Below, one piece after another: positions 16,332-24,310 of a stretch of DNA of 64,000 nt (position 1 is its first letter; every line of letters begins with the position of its first letter). Source of the stretch: Mixta intestinalis. Lineage in GTDB: Bacteria > Pseudomonadota > Gammaproteobacteria > Enterobacterales > Enterobacteriaceae. The stretch spans positions 4,402,001 through 4,466,000 of the forward strand of contig NZ_CP028271.1 of NCBI RefSeq assembly GCF_009914055.1, in the 5' to 3' direction. Under the pieces are notes generated by a model, which worked only from the letters and a program-made list of their open reading frames with translations, was not told the DNA's origin and did no database searches. Both the position numbers and the translations under genes were made by a program.

Positions 16332-19000
16332 CAACACAGACGGTTACGCAGATTTCAGCCGCAGCGCGGGGGAAATGGCCCGTCATTCTGCAGATGCTGC
16401 GTATTGATGTACCTGAAAACGGCAGGCACGGTCCCTGCCCGAAATGTGGGGGCAAGGATCGCTTCCGCCTCGATGACCTCGACGGGCGCGGGACGTGGAT
16501 TTGCAGCCAGTGCGGCAATGGTGATGGTCTGGATCTGGTTAAGCTCATAACCGGTTACGGCGTCAGAAAGGCAGCGCAGGAGGTGGCGCAGGTGCTTAAT
16601 GTGCCGGATGTGCAGGAACTGCCCGTTAAGCCCGCCAGGCAAAAAGCCCCTAAACGCGATATGAGCCTTACCGTGGCGGCCCTGATGAAAGAGAGTCACA
16701 CGGGAGAAAGCCCCTATCTGACCGGAAAAGGGTTCGCCGGATACCCGGCCTCCCTGACCGGGAGCGTGCAGCATATCAGCGGTAAGGATTTCCCTGCCGG
16801 TTCCCTGCTGTTACCGCTCACGACGAACGCCGGAGCCGTGACCGGTGCACAGCTTATCGCCCCGACGGGTGAAAAAAGCATACTGCCCGGCAGCACGATG
16901 AAAGGCGCGTTTGTGGCGCTCAGCCCGTTACCGTCTGAACCGCCGGTACAGGTGGTGATTACCGAAGGTTACGCCACGGCGCTGACGGTAAGCCAGCTCA
17001 CCGCCGGATGCGTAGTGGCCGCCATATCTGCGGGCAACCTGCCCAACGTCGCACAGGCGCTGCGGGCACGCTGGCCTGAGGTAAAAATTATCATCGCCGG
17101 TGATAACGATTTTCAGGACGGGGGCGAGAATCCCGGCAGATCCTTTGCTGAACGGGCGGCAAAATCAGTCGGTGGCTGGGTGACGCTGCCACCGGGAGAA
17201 ATTAAAGCTGACTGGAATGACTTCCACCGTGAGCACGGTATTACCCGCGCCCGTGAAGCCTTTCGTAACGGTCTTGTACTGTGCGGAGAAGGCCGCACGC
17301 AGCTGCCGCACGGGTTCCGTCTTACCCAGGAATATCTCTGGTATGAAAAACAGGTACAGCGCAACGGTGAGACGGAGATCCAGAACGTCAAAATATGCAA
17401 CCCGTTGCGCGTGACGGCAATCACCTGCGATGCCGATGGCGGTAATTTCGGGCGACTGCTGGAGTGGGAAGATACATGGGGAGAGCGCCGCCGCTGGGCG
17501 ATGCCGATGGAAATGCTCAGTGGGAGCGGTGAGGAACTGCGCCGGGTACTGCTGGTTAACGGGCTGTCCTATATCAGCACCACCGGTGAGGCCCGCGCGC
17601 GCCTGATGGAATATATCTCGCTGTGTAAACCGGAACGCCGCGTGACCTGCGTCAGCCGCACGGGCTGGCATGGTCAGGTTTACGTCCTGCAGGATGAGGT
17701 CAGCGGTGAAGGTGCAGAGGGCGTCATTCTCCAGACAACTTCCGTGCAGGGGCGCGATTTCCGTGTGTCAGGTACAACGGAGGAATGGCGGGAGCACGTT
17801 TCCCGTTACTGCACCGGCAACTCCCGCGTGGCGTTTGCCGTCAGTCTGGCCTTTGCTGCCCCCCTGTTACGGCTGGTTGGTATGGACGGCGGCGGCTACC
17901 ACCTCAAGGGGGAATCGACGGACGGTAAGACCACCACCATGAAAGCGGCAACCTCTGTCTGTGGCGGGCCTGATTACTGGCAGACGTGGCGGGCAACCGG
18001 CAACGCGCTGGAGGGATGCGCCAGCCGCCGCAACGATGCCGCCATGATGCTTGATGAGATCCGGGAGGTGGACGGACGCGAGGCAGGCAATATCGCCTAC
18101 ATGCTGGCAAATGGTCAGGGCAAGGGCCGTGCCGGTACGGACGGTGAGCTGCGCACCCGTAAGCAGTGGCGGCTGCTGTTCTTTTCAACCGGCGAGCTGT
18201 CACTGACTGAACATGCGGCAAAAGCCGGTGAGCGTACATTTGCCGGGATGGAAGTCAGGATGATCCAGATCCCCAGCGATTCCGGGAAGTTTGGCGTATT
18301 TGAGGAGCTGCACGGCTTCGACAGCGGCAAGGCTCTGGCGGAACATCTGGAGTGGGCCACGTCCAGCTACTACGGTTCGCCGTTCAGGGAGTGGCTGAAA
18401 GCCCTGACCGCTGACCTTAACGGGCTGACGGCACAGGCAAAGTCACTGATGAAGGAATATACAGCCGCCCTGACCCCGAAAGATGCGGGTAATCAGGTAG
18501 GCCGGGCTGTGAACCGCTTTGCACTGGTGGCGATGGCGGGCGAGCTGGCAACCCGGCTGGGTATCACCGGCTGGCCTGAGGGTGAAGCGCTGCGGGCAAC
18601 CCGCGTCTGCCTGAACGCATGGCTGAAAGATCGCGGGCACACCGCCAATCAGGAAGATATTGCCGCACTGGAGCAGGTACGCAGCTTCTTTACCGCGAAT
18701 CAGTACAGCCGCTTTGCTGACTGGCACGACGAACGTAACCGCCCCGGCAATATGGTGGGCTGGCGCAGGGTGGAGAAAGGCAGTACCGCGCAGGGCACGG
18801 AGGCCGTCACCACGTTCTACGTCATGCCGTCCGGCTGGAAAGAAATCTGCCGGGGATTTGACCCGCGCAAGGTGGCGCGTCTGTGCGCGGATCGTGGATA
18901 CCTGCTGCCCTCCACCGATGGCAAGCTGCAGACAACCATTCGCCCGCCAGAGATGAATCCCCGCAGACTCTATGTCTTCAACAGCGAGGTGCCGGGTTAA
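16328..19000 (+). CDS. Satellite primase-helicase (zinc finger, Toprim, DUF927)
   Basis: An 890-residue replication protein playing the role of P4 alpha. Residues 37-62 form a CPKC-CSQC zinc-binding primase motif (CPKCGGKDRFRLDD). A Toprim domain follows, with VVITEGYATALTV and the acidic IIIAGDNDFQDGG. The C-terminal half is a DUF927 helicase-like ATPase with Walker A GESTDGKTTTM and the acidic MLDEIREVDGR. It is the last gene of the coupled early operon, and is followed at once by a cluster of GGTGNAACA repeats, the probable origin on which it acts. Confidence 0.9.
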   Translation: MTTQTVTQISAAARGKWPVILQMLRIDVPENGRHGPCPKCGGKDRFRLDDLDGRGTWICSQCGNGDGLDLVKLITGYGVRKAAQEVAQVLNVPDVQELPVKPARQKAPKRDMSLTVAALMKESHTGESPYLTGKGFAGYPASLTGSVQHISGKDFPAGSLLLPLTTNAGAVTGAQLIAPTGEKSILPGSTMKGAFVALSPLPSEPPVQVVITEGYATALTVSQLTAGCVVAAISAGNLPNVAQALRARWPEVKIIIAGDNDFQDGGENPGRSFAERAAKSVGGWVTLPPGEIKADWNDFHREHGITRAREAFRNGLVLCGEGRTQLPHGFRLTQEYLWYEKQVQRNGETEIQNVKICNPLRVTAITCDADGGNFGRLLEWEDTWGERRRWAMPMEMLSGSGEELRRVLLVNGLSYISTTGEARARLMEYISLCKPERRVTCVSRTGWHGQVYVLQDEVSGEGAEGVILQTTSVQGRDFRVSGTTEEWREHVSRYCTGNSRVAFAVSLAFAAPLLRLVGMDGGGYHLKGESTDGKTTTMKAATSVCGGPDYWQTWRATGNALEGCASRRNDAAMMLDEIREVDGREAGNIAYMLANGQGKGRAGTDGELRTRKQWRLLFFSTGELSLTEHAAKAGERTFAGMEVRMIQIPSDSGKFGVFEELHGFDSGKALAEHLEWATSSYYGSPFREWLKALTADLNGLTAQAKSLMKEYTAALTPKDAGNQVGRAVNRFALVAMAGELATRLGITGWPEGEALRATRVCLNAWLKDRGHTANQEDIAALEQVRSFFTANQYSRFADWHDERNRPGNMVGWRRVEKGSTAQGTEAVTTFYVMPSGWKEICRGFDPRKVARLCADRGYLLPSTDGKLQTTIRPPEMNPRRLYVFNSEVPG

Positions 19001-19034
19001 GGCTTTGCGTGAGTCTTATTTATTAAGGGTAACA

Positions 19035-19223
19035 GGTGAAACAGGTGGAACACCCGTATTTTACAAGGGCTAAACCTGTTTCACCTTCTGAAATAGTGAG
19101 GTGGAACAGGTGGAACGCCAGCCGATCCGCTGTTCCACCTTGTTACCTGCGATGTTTCACCTGTGATGTGCATATAAATGTTTTACAAAACAATGCTGTA
19201 ACACCTGTTCCACCTGTTTCACC
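19035..19223. repeat. Iteron cluster, probable replication origin
   Basis: Nine copies of GGTG(A/G)AACA or its complement occur in 190 bp. Direct copies are at 19035, 19044, 19100 and 19109 (the last with G for the final A); reverse copies are at 19077, 19131, 19153, 19206 and 19215. Three pairs abut exactly, giving a 9-bp period. The core resembles the type I iterons (GGTGAACA type) bound by the P4 alpha protein at ori and crr. The position after the primase gene supports an origin. Confidence 0.75.
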
Positions 19224-19347
19224 GCATCCGGGACATAAAGCAGGCTGAAACAGAGGCATTTTTATCTGGCTGGCTGTCATGCCGCGTCTGAATAACCGCA
19301 AACGCCCGTTGTGCCAGCCACCACACACTGAGCGCCGATAGTGCGCT

Positions 19348-19365
19348 TGTGTCAGTCACGACACA
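19348..19365 (+). promoter_or_regulatory. Ogr/Delta-type activator site upstream of psu
   Basis: TGTGTCAGTCACGACACA fits the TGT-N12-ACA consensus bound by P2 Ogr and P4 Delta at late promoters. Its centre is 43-44 bp before the psu ATG. P2/P4 sites are centred near -55 of the transcript start, so either the start is very close to the ATG or the geometry differs here. Confidence 0.65.
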
Positions 19366-19399
19366 ATTGACGTAACGAACCAACCCGGCAGGAGAAGTC

Positions 19400-20161
19400 A
19401 TGAACAACACCGCAGAGAATAACAACCTTTCCACTTTTCCGGCTGTAACGCAGCAGGCAATGGAAACCCTGAACACAGCCAGAAGCGCATGGCTTGAAGC
19501 ACGTCGTCGGCAGAAAGCGGCAGCGGATAATATTGCAACTATCCGCCAGCGCCGTGCTGAAATGGAAGCCACGACGAACGCACTGAATGATGAGTGGCGC
19601 ACGCTGTTTCGTGAAAGTCAGGGCGTAGTCTCAAAGGAAATGAAAAAACTGCGCACGGAAATTGCGCTGGGACGAGAAACGCTTGAGGATTTTGATGAGC
19701 TGCTGGCGGCTCAGGAGAGCGAAAATGCACTTTTGCCACAGGAGACTGCGGAATTAGCCGGAAAGTATATCCACGCGCACGAGGCACTTGTGGGTATTCG
19801 CGCAAAACAAATCTGGGAAGATTTTATGCAATCGCATGGTAAGGCTCTCATCCAGACATTGAGCCTGCTCAAATCTACAATGGGCCGCGAAGCCAGCGCA
19901 GTTGTCGGTGTGGTACATTCAGTTAATGACCCGGACACACTGCTGAAAGACTTTATTCACAAACATATCACCAAACCGGCTCTTGCTAACACTGCGATGC
20001 CGGAACAGGACCCTGTGTTTAAACTGGCGGGTGTTGCGCCGGATTATTCGGCTTGTATCGATTTAAGCAAAACCCCGTCACCGGCGGCCCTTCATAAAAT
20101 GAAGATCCGTCATGAACGTGAAAAACAGCAGAAACGTAACCGTGATATGGAGAGTATCTGA
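19400..20161 (+). CDS. psu: Psu-like polarity suppression / capsid decoration protein
   Basis: A 253-residue protein with a region matching P4 Psu: AGKYIHAHEALVGIRAKQIWEDFMQSHGKALIQTL corresponds to the AGRYIRSHEAV...DFMQQHGTALAAAL segment I recall from P4. P4 Psu (190 residues) binds Rho and blocks termination, and also decorates and stabilises the small capsid. The present protein is longer, with an N-terminal coiled-coil-like extension (ARRRQKAAADNIATIRQRRAEME) and a basic C-terminus (MKIRHEREKQQKRNRDM). SD is AGGAGAAGTC. It is coupled to the Ogr/Delta gene by a TGATG overlap. Confidence 0.8.
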   Translation: MNNTAENNNLSTFPAVTQQAMETLNTARSAWLEARRRQKAAADNIATIRQRRAEMEATTNALNDEWRTLFRESQGVVSKEMKKLRTEIALGRETLEDFDELLAAQESENALLPQETAELAGKYIHAHEALVGIRAKQIWEDFMQSHGKALIQTLSLLKSTMGREASAVVGVVHSVNDPDTLLKDFIHKHITKPALANTAMPEQDPVFKLAGVAPDYSACIDLSKTPSPAALHKMKIRHEREKQQKRNRDMESI

Positions 20162-20433
20162 TGGCGCTTAAATGTCCCGAATGCGGCACTACGGCACACG
20201 CCAGAACCTCAGCCTATGAAGCACCATCGGTTAAACGCTCATGGTATCAGTGCCAGAATCTCGAATGTTCCTGCACATTTACTGCACTGGAAAGTGTGGA
20301 TACGATAATTATGAAACCCCGGCGCAATGAACAAGAATCAGATGAACCGGAAAACCATGAAAAACAAAAGAAAACGCTCAATCGTTATGGCTCTGCATCA
20401 AAACTGTCAAACCGCCAGCAAATCCCTGTCTGA
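20161..20433 (+). CDS. Ogr/Delta-family zinc-finger late activator
   Basis: A 90-residue activator with the family zinc site: CPECG near the N-terminus and CQNLEC about 25 residues later (MALKCPECGTTAHARTSAY; WYQCQNLECSCTFTALESV). Ogr/Delta proteins bind TGT-N12-ACA sites and recruit RNA polymerase through the alpha subunit to switch on late genes. Two such sites are visible in this element, before psu and before gpE. A strong terminator follows. Confidence 0.88.
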   Translation: MALKCPECGTTAHARTSAYEAPSVKRSWYQCQNLECSCTFTALESVDTIIMKPRRNEQESDEPENHEKQKKTLNRYGSASKLSNRQQIPV

Positions 20434-20452
20434 TTAGAAAGAACGCCCACGC

Positions 20453-20480
20453 AATCCCGGTCCAGTACCGGGATTTTTTA
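20453..20480 (+). terminator. Intrinsic terminator after Ogr/Delta
   Basis: AATCCCGGT pairs perfectly with ACCGGGATT around CCAGT and runs into a T6 tract. Confidence 0.85.
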
Positions 20481-20523
20481 TACCTTTTTCCTGGCTGGCC
20501 TGAGAACGCATGAGTGCATGTCT

Positions 20524-20562
20524 ATGCTGCATGAAAACGCATGAGTCTCATGCAGCATTTTT
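20524..20562 (+). terminator. Second hairpin with T-tract
   Basis: ATGCTGCATGA pairs with TCATGCAGCAT (11 bp, perfect) and ends in TTTTT. The element contains four GCATGA copies in about 50 bp, so it may have another role, but the form is that of a terminator separating psu-delta from the tail cassette. Confidence 0.6.
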
Positions 20563-20757
20563 GACGCGAAAGCCCTTGTATGGCGGCTCCTGAGACGATT
20601 TACGGGGTGCATGAAAACCATTCTGTTAAGTGAAGCGGGCAGGCGGGCGGGGCTGCGCGCGCTGAGGGGGAAAAGACAGAACGCCAGCACAATGCCGGCG
20701 CAACCGCTGGCAAGAGGGTTGTATGGCGCATCTAACAATCACAGCGCCTCGCCGGGT

Positions 20758-20775
20758 TGTGTGAGTCCGGGCACA
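20758..20775 (+). promoter_or_regulatory. Ogr/Delta-type activator site upstream of gpE
   Basis: TGTGTGAGTCCGGGCACA matches TGT-N12-ACA and shares the TTGTGT-AGTC-ACAC frame with the site before psu. It lies at nearly the same distance from the gpE ATG (centre 43-44 bp upstream). This suggests the tail cassette is its own late transcription unit. Confidence 0.65.
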
Positions 20776-20809
20776 CTGTCAGGACATTGACAACCAGAGA
20801 GTAAATATC

Positions 20810-21121
20810 ATGAGTGAACTTCTTACTGAAAAAACGGAATCCATTGTCATTCTGGATACACCTGTGCAGCGTGGCGCAACTTCGATCCGGGAAGTCGTGC
20901 TGCGTAAACCTCAGTCTGGTGCGCTGCGGGGACTCCGACTGCAGGCCGTAATGGAAATGGATGTGGCCTCGATGATGACGATTATCCCCCGTATTTCCAG
21001 CCCGGAACTGACTCCGCAGGAAATGGCAGAGCTGGACCCGGCAGACCTGGCTTCCATGTCGCTGGAGGTGGTTCTTTTTTTGCTACCGAAGTCGGCAACA
21101 TCAGCTTTCCAACCGGCCTGA
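20810..21121 (+). CDS. P2 gpE-like tail assembly protein
   Basis: A 103-residue protein of the P2 gpE family, tail assembly chaperones that bind the tape measure. The conserved part runs from RGATSIREVVLRKPQSGALRGLRL to MMTIIPRISSPELTPQEMAELDPADLASMSLEVV. The reading frame passes a T TTT TTG heptamer at 21076-21082, the site at which P2 makes the E+E' product by -1 frameshifting. The zero-frame tail after that point (LPKSATSAFQPA) has no counterpart I know. Confidence 0.85.
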   Translation: MSELLTEKTESIVILDTPVQRGATSIREVVLRKPQSGALRGLRLQAVMEMDVASMMTIIPRISSPELTPQEMAELDPADLASMSLEVVLFLLPKSATSAFQPA

Positions 21122-21255
21122 TGGTTGATGATTTGGTGGCGGATATCGCCACCATTTTTCACTGGTCGCCGTCCGTTACTGACGTTATGCCGTTGACCGA
21201 GGTGCTGGAATGGCGACACAAAGCTATCCTGAGAAACGGAGTCAGTGATGAGTGA
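20810..21255 (+). CDS. gpE+E' frameshift product
   Basis: A -1 shift at T TTT TTG (21076-21082) joins gpE to a downstream frame reading ATEVGNISFPTGLMVDDL and ending PLTEVLEWRHKAILRNGVSDE at 21255. The product would be about 148 residues; P2 E+E' is about the same size. The E' part (DIATIFHWSPSVTDVMPLTEVLEWRHKA) has clear family character and no start codon of its own at a useful place, so frameshifting is needed. Long-tailed phages use such a pair as tape-measure chaperones. The E' stop overlaps the gpT start. Confidence 0.82.
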
Positions 21256-23881
21256 TAAAAACCTGCGTCTGCAGGTCGTGTTAAATGCGGTTGATAAACT
21301 CACCCGACCTTTAAAAGTGGCACAGGCTGGATCTAAGGAACTGGCCTCTGCTGTCCGGCAGACCCGCGAGCAGCTTAAACGGCTCAACGATGCGGGAGGT
21401 CAGTTAAAATCCTTCGATCAGCTGTCCCGGAGCCTGAGCCGGACCAGTACCGAACTGGACCAGGCGCGGCTGCGTGCGCAGATGATGACCCGCGAAATGT
21501 CAGCCCTCGAATCCCCCACCAAAAAGCAGACAGCGGCGCTTGAAACGCAATGGCGGGCCGTGTCGAGGCTGGAGCAAAAGCAGGAGCAGGAAACGCGGCA
21601 GATGGCGGAAGCCAGGGCGGAACTGTACCGCCTCGGCATCTCTGCGGGAGGCGGTGCCCGTGAAACGGCACGCATTACCCGTGAAACGGATCGCTATAAC
21701 AAACAGCTGGCAGAGCAGGAGCGGCGCTTGCGTGACGTTGGCGAGCGCCAGCGCAAGCTGAATGCGATCAGGGCAAAAGCCGATAAGATGCGCGATGTGC
21801 GCAATAGCCTTGCCGGGAACGGCGCAGGAATGGTGGCTGCAGGTGTGGCAACGGGGGCAACGCTGATGGCACCCATTCGCGCCTACTCGGAATCAGAAAA
21901 CGCCGCTAACCAGCTGGCAGGCTCGATGATGGGGCCTGGCGGAAAGGTTGCGCCGGAGTTTGAGAAGCTAAACAAGCTGGCAATCGCCCTGGGGGACCGG
22001 CTGCCCGGCACCACGGCAGACTTTCAAAACATGATGACCATGTTACGCCGCCAGGGTATGTCTGCGCAGGTCATCCTGGGAGGGCTGGGTGAGTCGGCGG
22101 CGTATCTCGGCGTGCAGCTGCAGATGGCCCCGACGGATGCGGCAGAGTTTGCCGCGAAACTGCAGGACGCCACGCAGACCACCGAAAAAGACATGATGAG
22201 CCTGATGGACGTGATCCAGCGGGGTTATTACGCGGGGGTTGATCCGGGAAATATGCTGCAGGGTTTTGCAAATATCAGCAGCGCTATGGACATTATCAAG
22301 CAGAAGGGCCTGGATGCTGCGAAAACATTTAGTCCACTTCTCGTCATGGCCGATCAGGCGGGGATGGCCGGAGAGTCAGCGGGTAATGCCTATCGTAAAA
22401 TTTTTCAGGCCACGCTGGATGCCAAAAATATTAAGAGCGTAAACGACGGGCTGAAAGGAAAAGGTATCAGGTTTGATTTTTCCGACGGGAAAGGCGGATT
22501 TGGCGGCCTGGAAAAGATGTACGCGCAGTTAGAAAAGCTTGAAAAATTAAATGATGAAACAAAACTTGCAACGCAGAAAGCCCTGTTTGGTAACGATAAC
22601 GAGGTGCTAAAAGCGCTGAATACCATGACGTCAAAAGGCATCGAGGGCTACCGTGAAACCGTCGCCAAACTGGAGAACCAGGCGACTCTGCGCGAGCGCG
22701 TCGATGCGTCTCTTAATACCCTGGGCAACAAATGGGAGGCGGCAACGGGGTCTTTTACTAATGCGATGGCAAGCATTGGGGAAACTGTCTCGCCAGTGCT
22801 TAAAACGCTATCTGACTGGCTGGGGAATCTGGCTTCCGGGCTGGATGGGTTGGTTAAACGGCACCCGCGGCTGACTGCTGCAATGTTTACAGTCGCTGCA
22901 GTATTCGCGGTTGCTGCGACAGCTGCGGGCGTGGTGTCACTGGCGCTGGCATCTATTCTGGGACCGATGGCCGTAGTGCGGGTAAGTGCAGGCATCCTCC
23001 AGCTTAAATTTGCTTCTGTGTTTGGTCTGGTCACAAAAGTTATTGGCGCAGCAGGCCAGGCTATCCTGTGGCTGGGCAGGCTGATGTTTGCTAACCCAAT
23101 ATTGGCGGTTATTGGCTTGATCGCTATGGGAGCCATTTATATCTGGCAGAACTGGGAAACACTGGGGCCAAAATTTAAAGCGATGTGGGATGCTATCTCA
23201 TCGGGAGTGACTGGTGCATGGGCGGTTATTAAGCAGACCATCAGTCAGAAATGGACTGAAATACTGAGTGATGTTGCCGCGCTGCCCGCGAAGTTTAAAG
23301 CGGTGGGAGGCGCAATCATTGACGGCATCCTGAGCGGTATCAATGAGAAGTGGGAGACTCTCAAGAGCAAGCTGGCATCGGTGAAAAGCTATCTGCCGGA
23401 CTGGATGACCGGTGGCGACAAATCACCGGGAACCCCACAGGCAAAAGGTGTGGGTGGATTTTTTGCCGGGATGTATGACAGCGGCGGATATATTCCGCGC
23501 GGGCAGTTTGGCATTGCTGGTGAGAATGGACCCGAGATCGTTAACGGGCCCGCATACATAACGAGCAGGAGACGAACAGCAGCCATTGCCGCTGCCACCT
23601 GGCTGACTCTGGGAGGGCTGGCACCGGAGACAGAGGCTAAACCACTCCACCCATACAGCCTGCCTGTCTCCGCATATAAGAGTCAGCAACAAAAGCCCGC
23701 TATAGTCACGCAAGCCCTGCCTGCGTCGATAGGGACAGTTGAAATCCATATTCACCAGCAACCAGGGCAAAGCCCGTCAGATGTGGCAGATGAAGTGATG
23801 AGACGTATTGAAGCAAAACAGAGAAAACTGGCAGCCCGTTCACGTAGTAACTTTAGCGACCAGGGGGGATACGATGTATAG
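21248..23881 (+). CDS. P2 gpT-like tail tape measure protein
   Basis: An 877-residue tape measure protein, similar in size to P2 gpT (815). The first 200 residues are coiled coil rich in Arg, Glu and Gln. A conserved region follows (MAPIRAYSESENAANQLAGSMMG; FQNMMTMLRRQGMS; GVDPGNMLQGFANISSAMDIIKQKG). Hydrophobic segments lie near residues 545-640 (TAAMFTVAAVFAVAATAAGVVSLALASILG), then a C-terminal region ending IHIHQQPGQSPSDVADEVMRRI. The ATG at 21248 overlaps the E' stop. Downstream P2 genes (U, D) are absent: translation of the next bases gives only 13 codons. Confidence 0.9.
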   Translation: MSDKNLRLQVVLNAVDKLTRPLKVAQAGSKELASAVRQTREQLKRLNDAGGQLKSFDQLSRSLSRTSTELDQARLRAQMMTREMSALESPTKKQTAALETQWRAVSRLEQKQEQETRQMAEARAELYRLGISAGGGARETARITRETDRYNKQLAEQERRLRDVGERQRKLNAIRAKADKMRDVRNSLAGNGAGMVAAGVATGATLMAPIRAYSESENAANQLAGSMMGPGGKVAPEFEKLNKLAIALGDRLPGTTADFQNMMTMLRRQGMSAQVILGGLGESAAYLGVQLQMAPTDAAEFAAKLQDATQTTEKDMMSLMDVIQRGYYAGVDPGNMLQGFANISSAMDIIKQKGLDAAKTFSPLLVMADQAGMAGESAGNAYRKIFQATLDAKNIKSVNDGLKGKGIRFDFSDGKGGFGGLEKMYAQLEKLEKLNDETKLATQKALFGNDNEVLKALNTMTSKGIEGYRETVAKLENQATLRERVDASLNTLGNKWEAATGSFTNAMASIGETVSPVLKTLSDWLGNLASGLDGLVKRHPRLTAAMFTVAAVFAVAATAAGVVSLALASILGPMAVVRVSAGILQLKFASVFGLVTKVIGAAGQAILWLGRLMFANPILAVIGLIAMGAIYIWQNWETLGPKFKAMWDAISSGVTGAWAVIKQTISQKWTEILSDVAALPAKFKAVGGAIIDGILSGINEKWETLKSKLASVKSYLPDWMTGGDKSPGTPQAKGVGGFFAGMYDSGGYIPRGQFGIAGENGPEIVNGPAYITSRRRTAAIAAATWLTLGGLAPETEAKPLHPYSLPVSAYKSQQQKPAIVTQALPASIGTVEIHIHQQPGQSPSDVADEVMRRIEAKQRKLAARSRSNFSDQGGYDV

Positions 23882-23927
23882 CGTTAACTGCTTAGTGAGT
23901 GCAGGAATCTGTTGAGGAAATGATTGT

Positions 23928-23970
23928 TTCGGTTAGGGTCCGTGCTGCGGATCCGAACCGAATCTTTCTC
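23928..23970 (+). terminator. Terminator after gpT
   Basis: TTCGGTTAGGGTCCG pairs with CGGATCCGAACCGAA (13 of 15 positions, one G-T) around TGCTG, followed by TCTTTCTC. It closes the tail cassette 47 bp after the gpT stop. Confidence 0.65.
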
Positions 23971-24094
23971 TATATCGTTATCAGTTCTTCTATGAAAGGT
24001 TGATTGAAATTTTGATGGGGGCACAAAAAGGGGCATAAATTAAAATTGCACTTTATTTTTTCAATTATTACATATGGTTGGTTTGTTTTTAGAT

Positions 24095-24112
24095 TCCGGC
24101 CTTCGGCACCAT
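24095..24112 (+). repeat. att core copy 2, junction of the two elements
   Basis: TCCGGCCTTCGGCACCAT is identical to the leuX 3' end (11924-11941). It forms the right end of the satellite and the left end of the next island. Confidence 0.88.
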
Positions 24113-24124
24113 CGGAACATCAAT

Positions 24125-24148
24125 AGACGTCAACGGACGTCTTTTTTT
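24125..24148 (+). terminator. Terminator just inside the second island
   Basis: AGACGTC pairs with GACGTCT around AACG, then a run of seven T. It lies 13 bp after att copy 2 and would terminate leuX transcription when this island alone occupies the tRNA. Confidence 0.75.
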
Positions 24149-24310
24149 GTGTCTGAAATCCGCGTCACACAAGGCTTTCCGCGATTTTCCTTTCAATAGA
24201 AGTCAATCTGAGTCAACCCACATCAAGTCGCTTGTGAGTATAGAACCGAGTATATATGCTGGTTCGATAATGGTTGTATACTCACAGCGGCACATGGAAG
24301 GAGAACTTTT

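Larger units (their letters stand above)
11941..24112. mobile_element. P4-like phage satellite integrated in leuX
   Basis: An element of about 12.2 kb bounded by the leuX 3' end and a direct 18-bp repeat at 24095-24112. In order it has a P4-type integrase, an unknown AT-rich gene, AlpA, a YlcI/YnfO protein, Icd-like, four small or medium satellite genes, a zinc-Toprim-DUF927 primase-helicase, an iteron cluster, psu, Ogr/Delta, and a P2-like E-E'-T tail cassette. There are no capsid, terminase or lysis genes, which fits a satellite rather than an autonomous phage. A sid-like capsid size gene was not seen. Confidence 0.85.

Noticed and set aside
23875..23916. Possible gpU start after gpT
   Set aside because: It overlaps the end of gpT and stops after 13 codons; no further similarity to P2 U was found.
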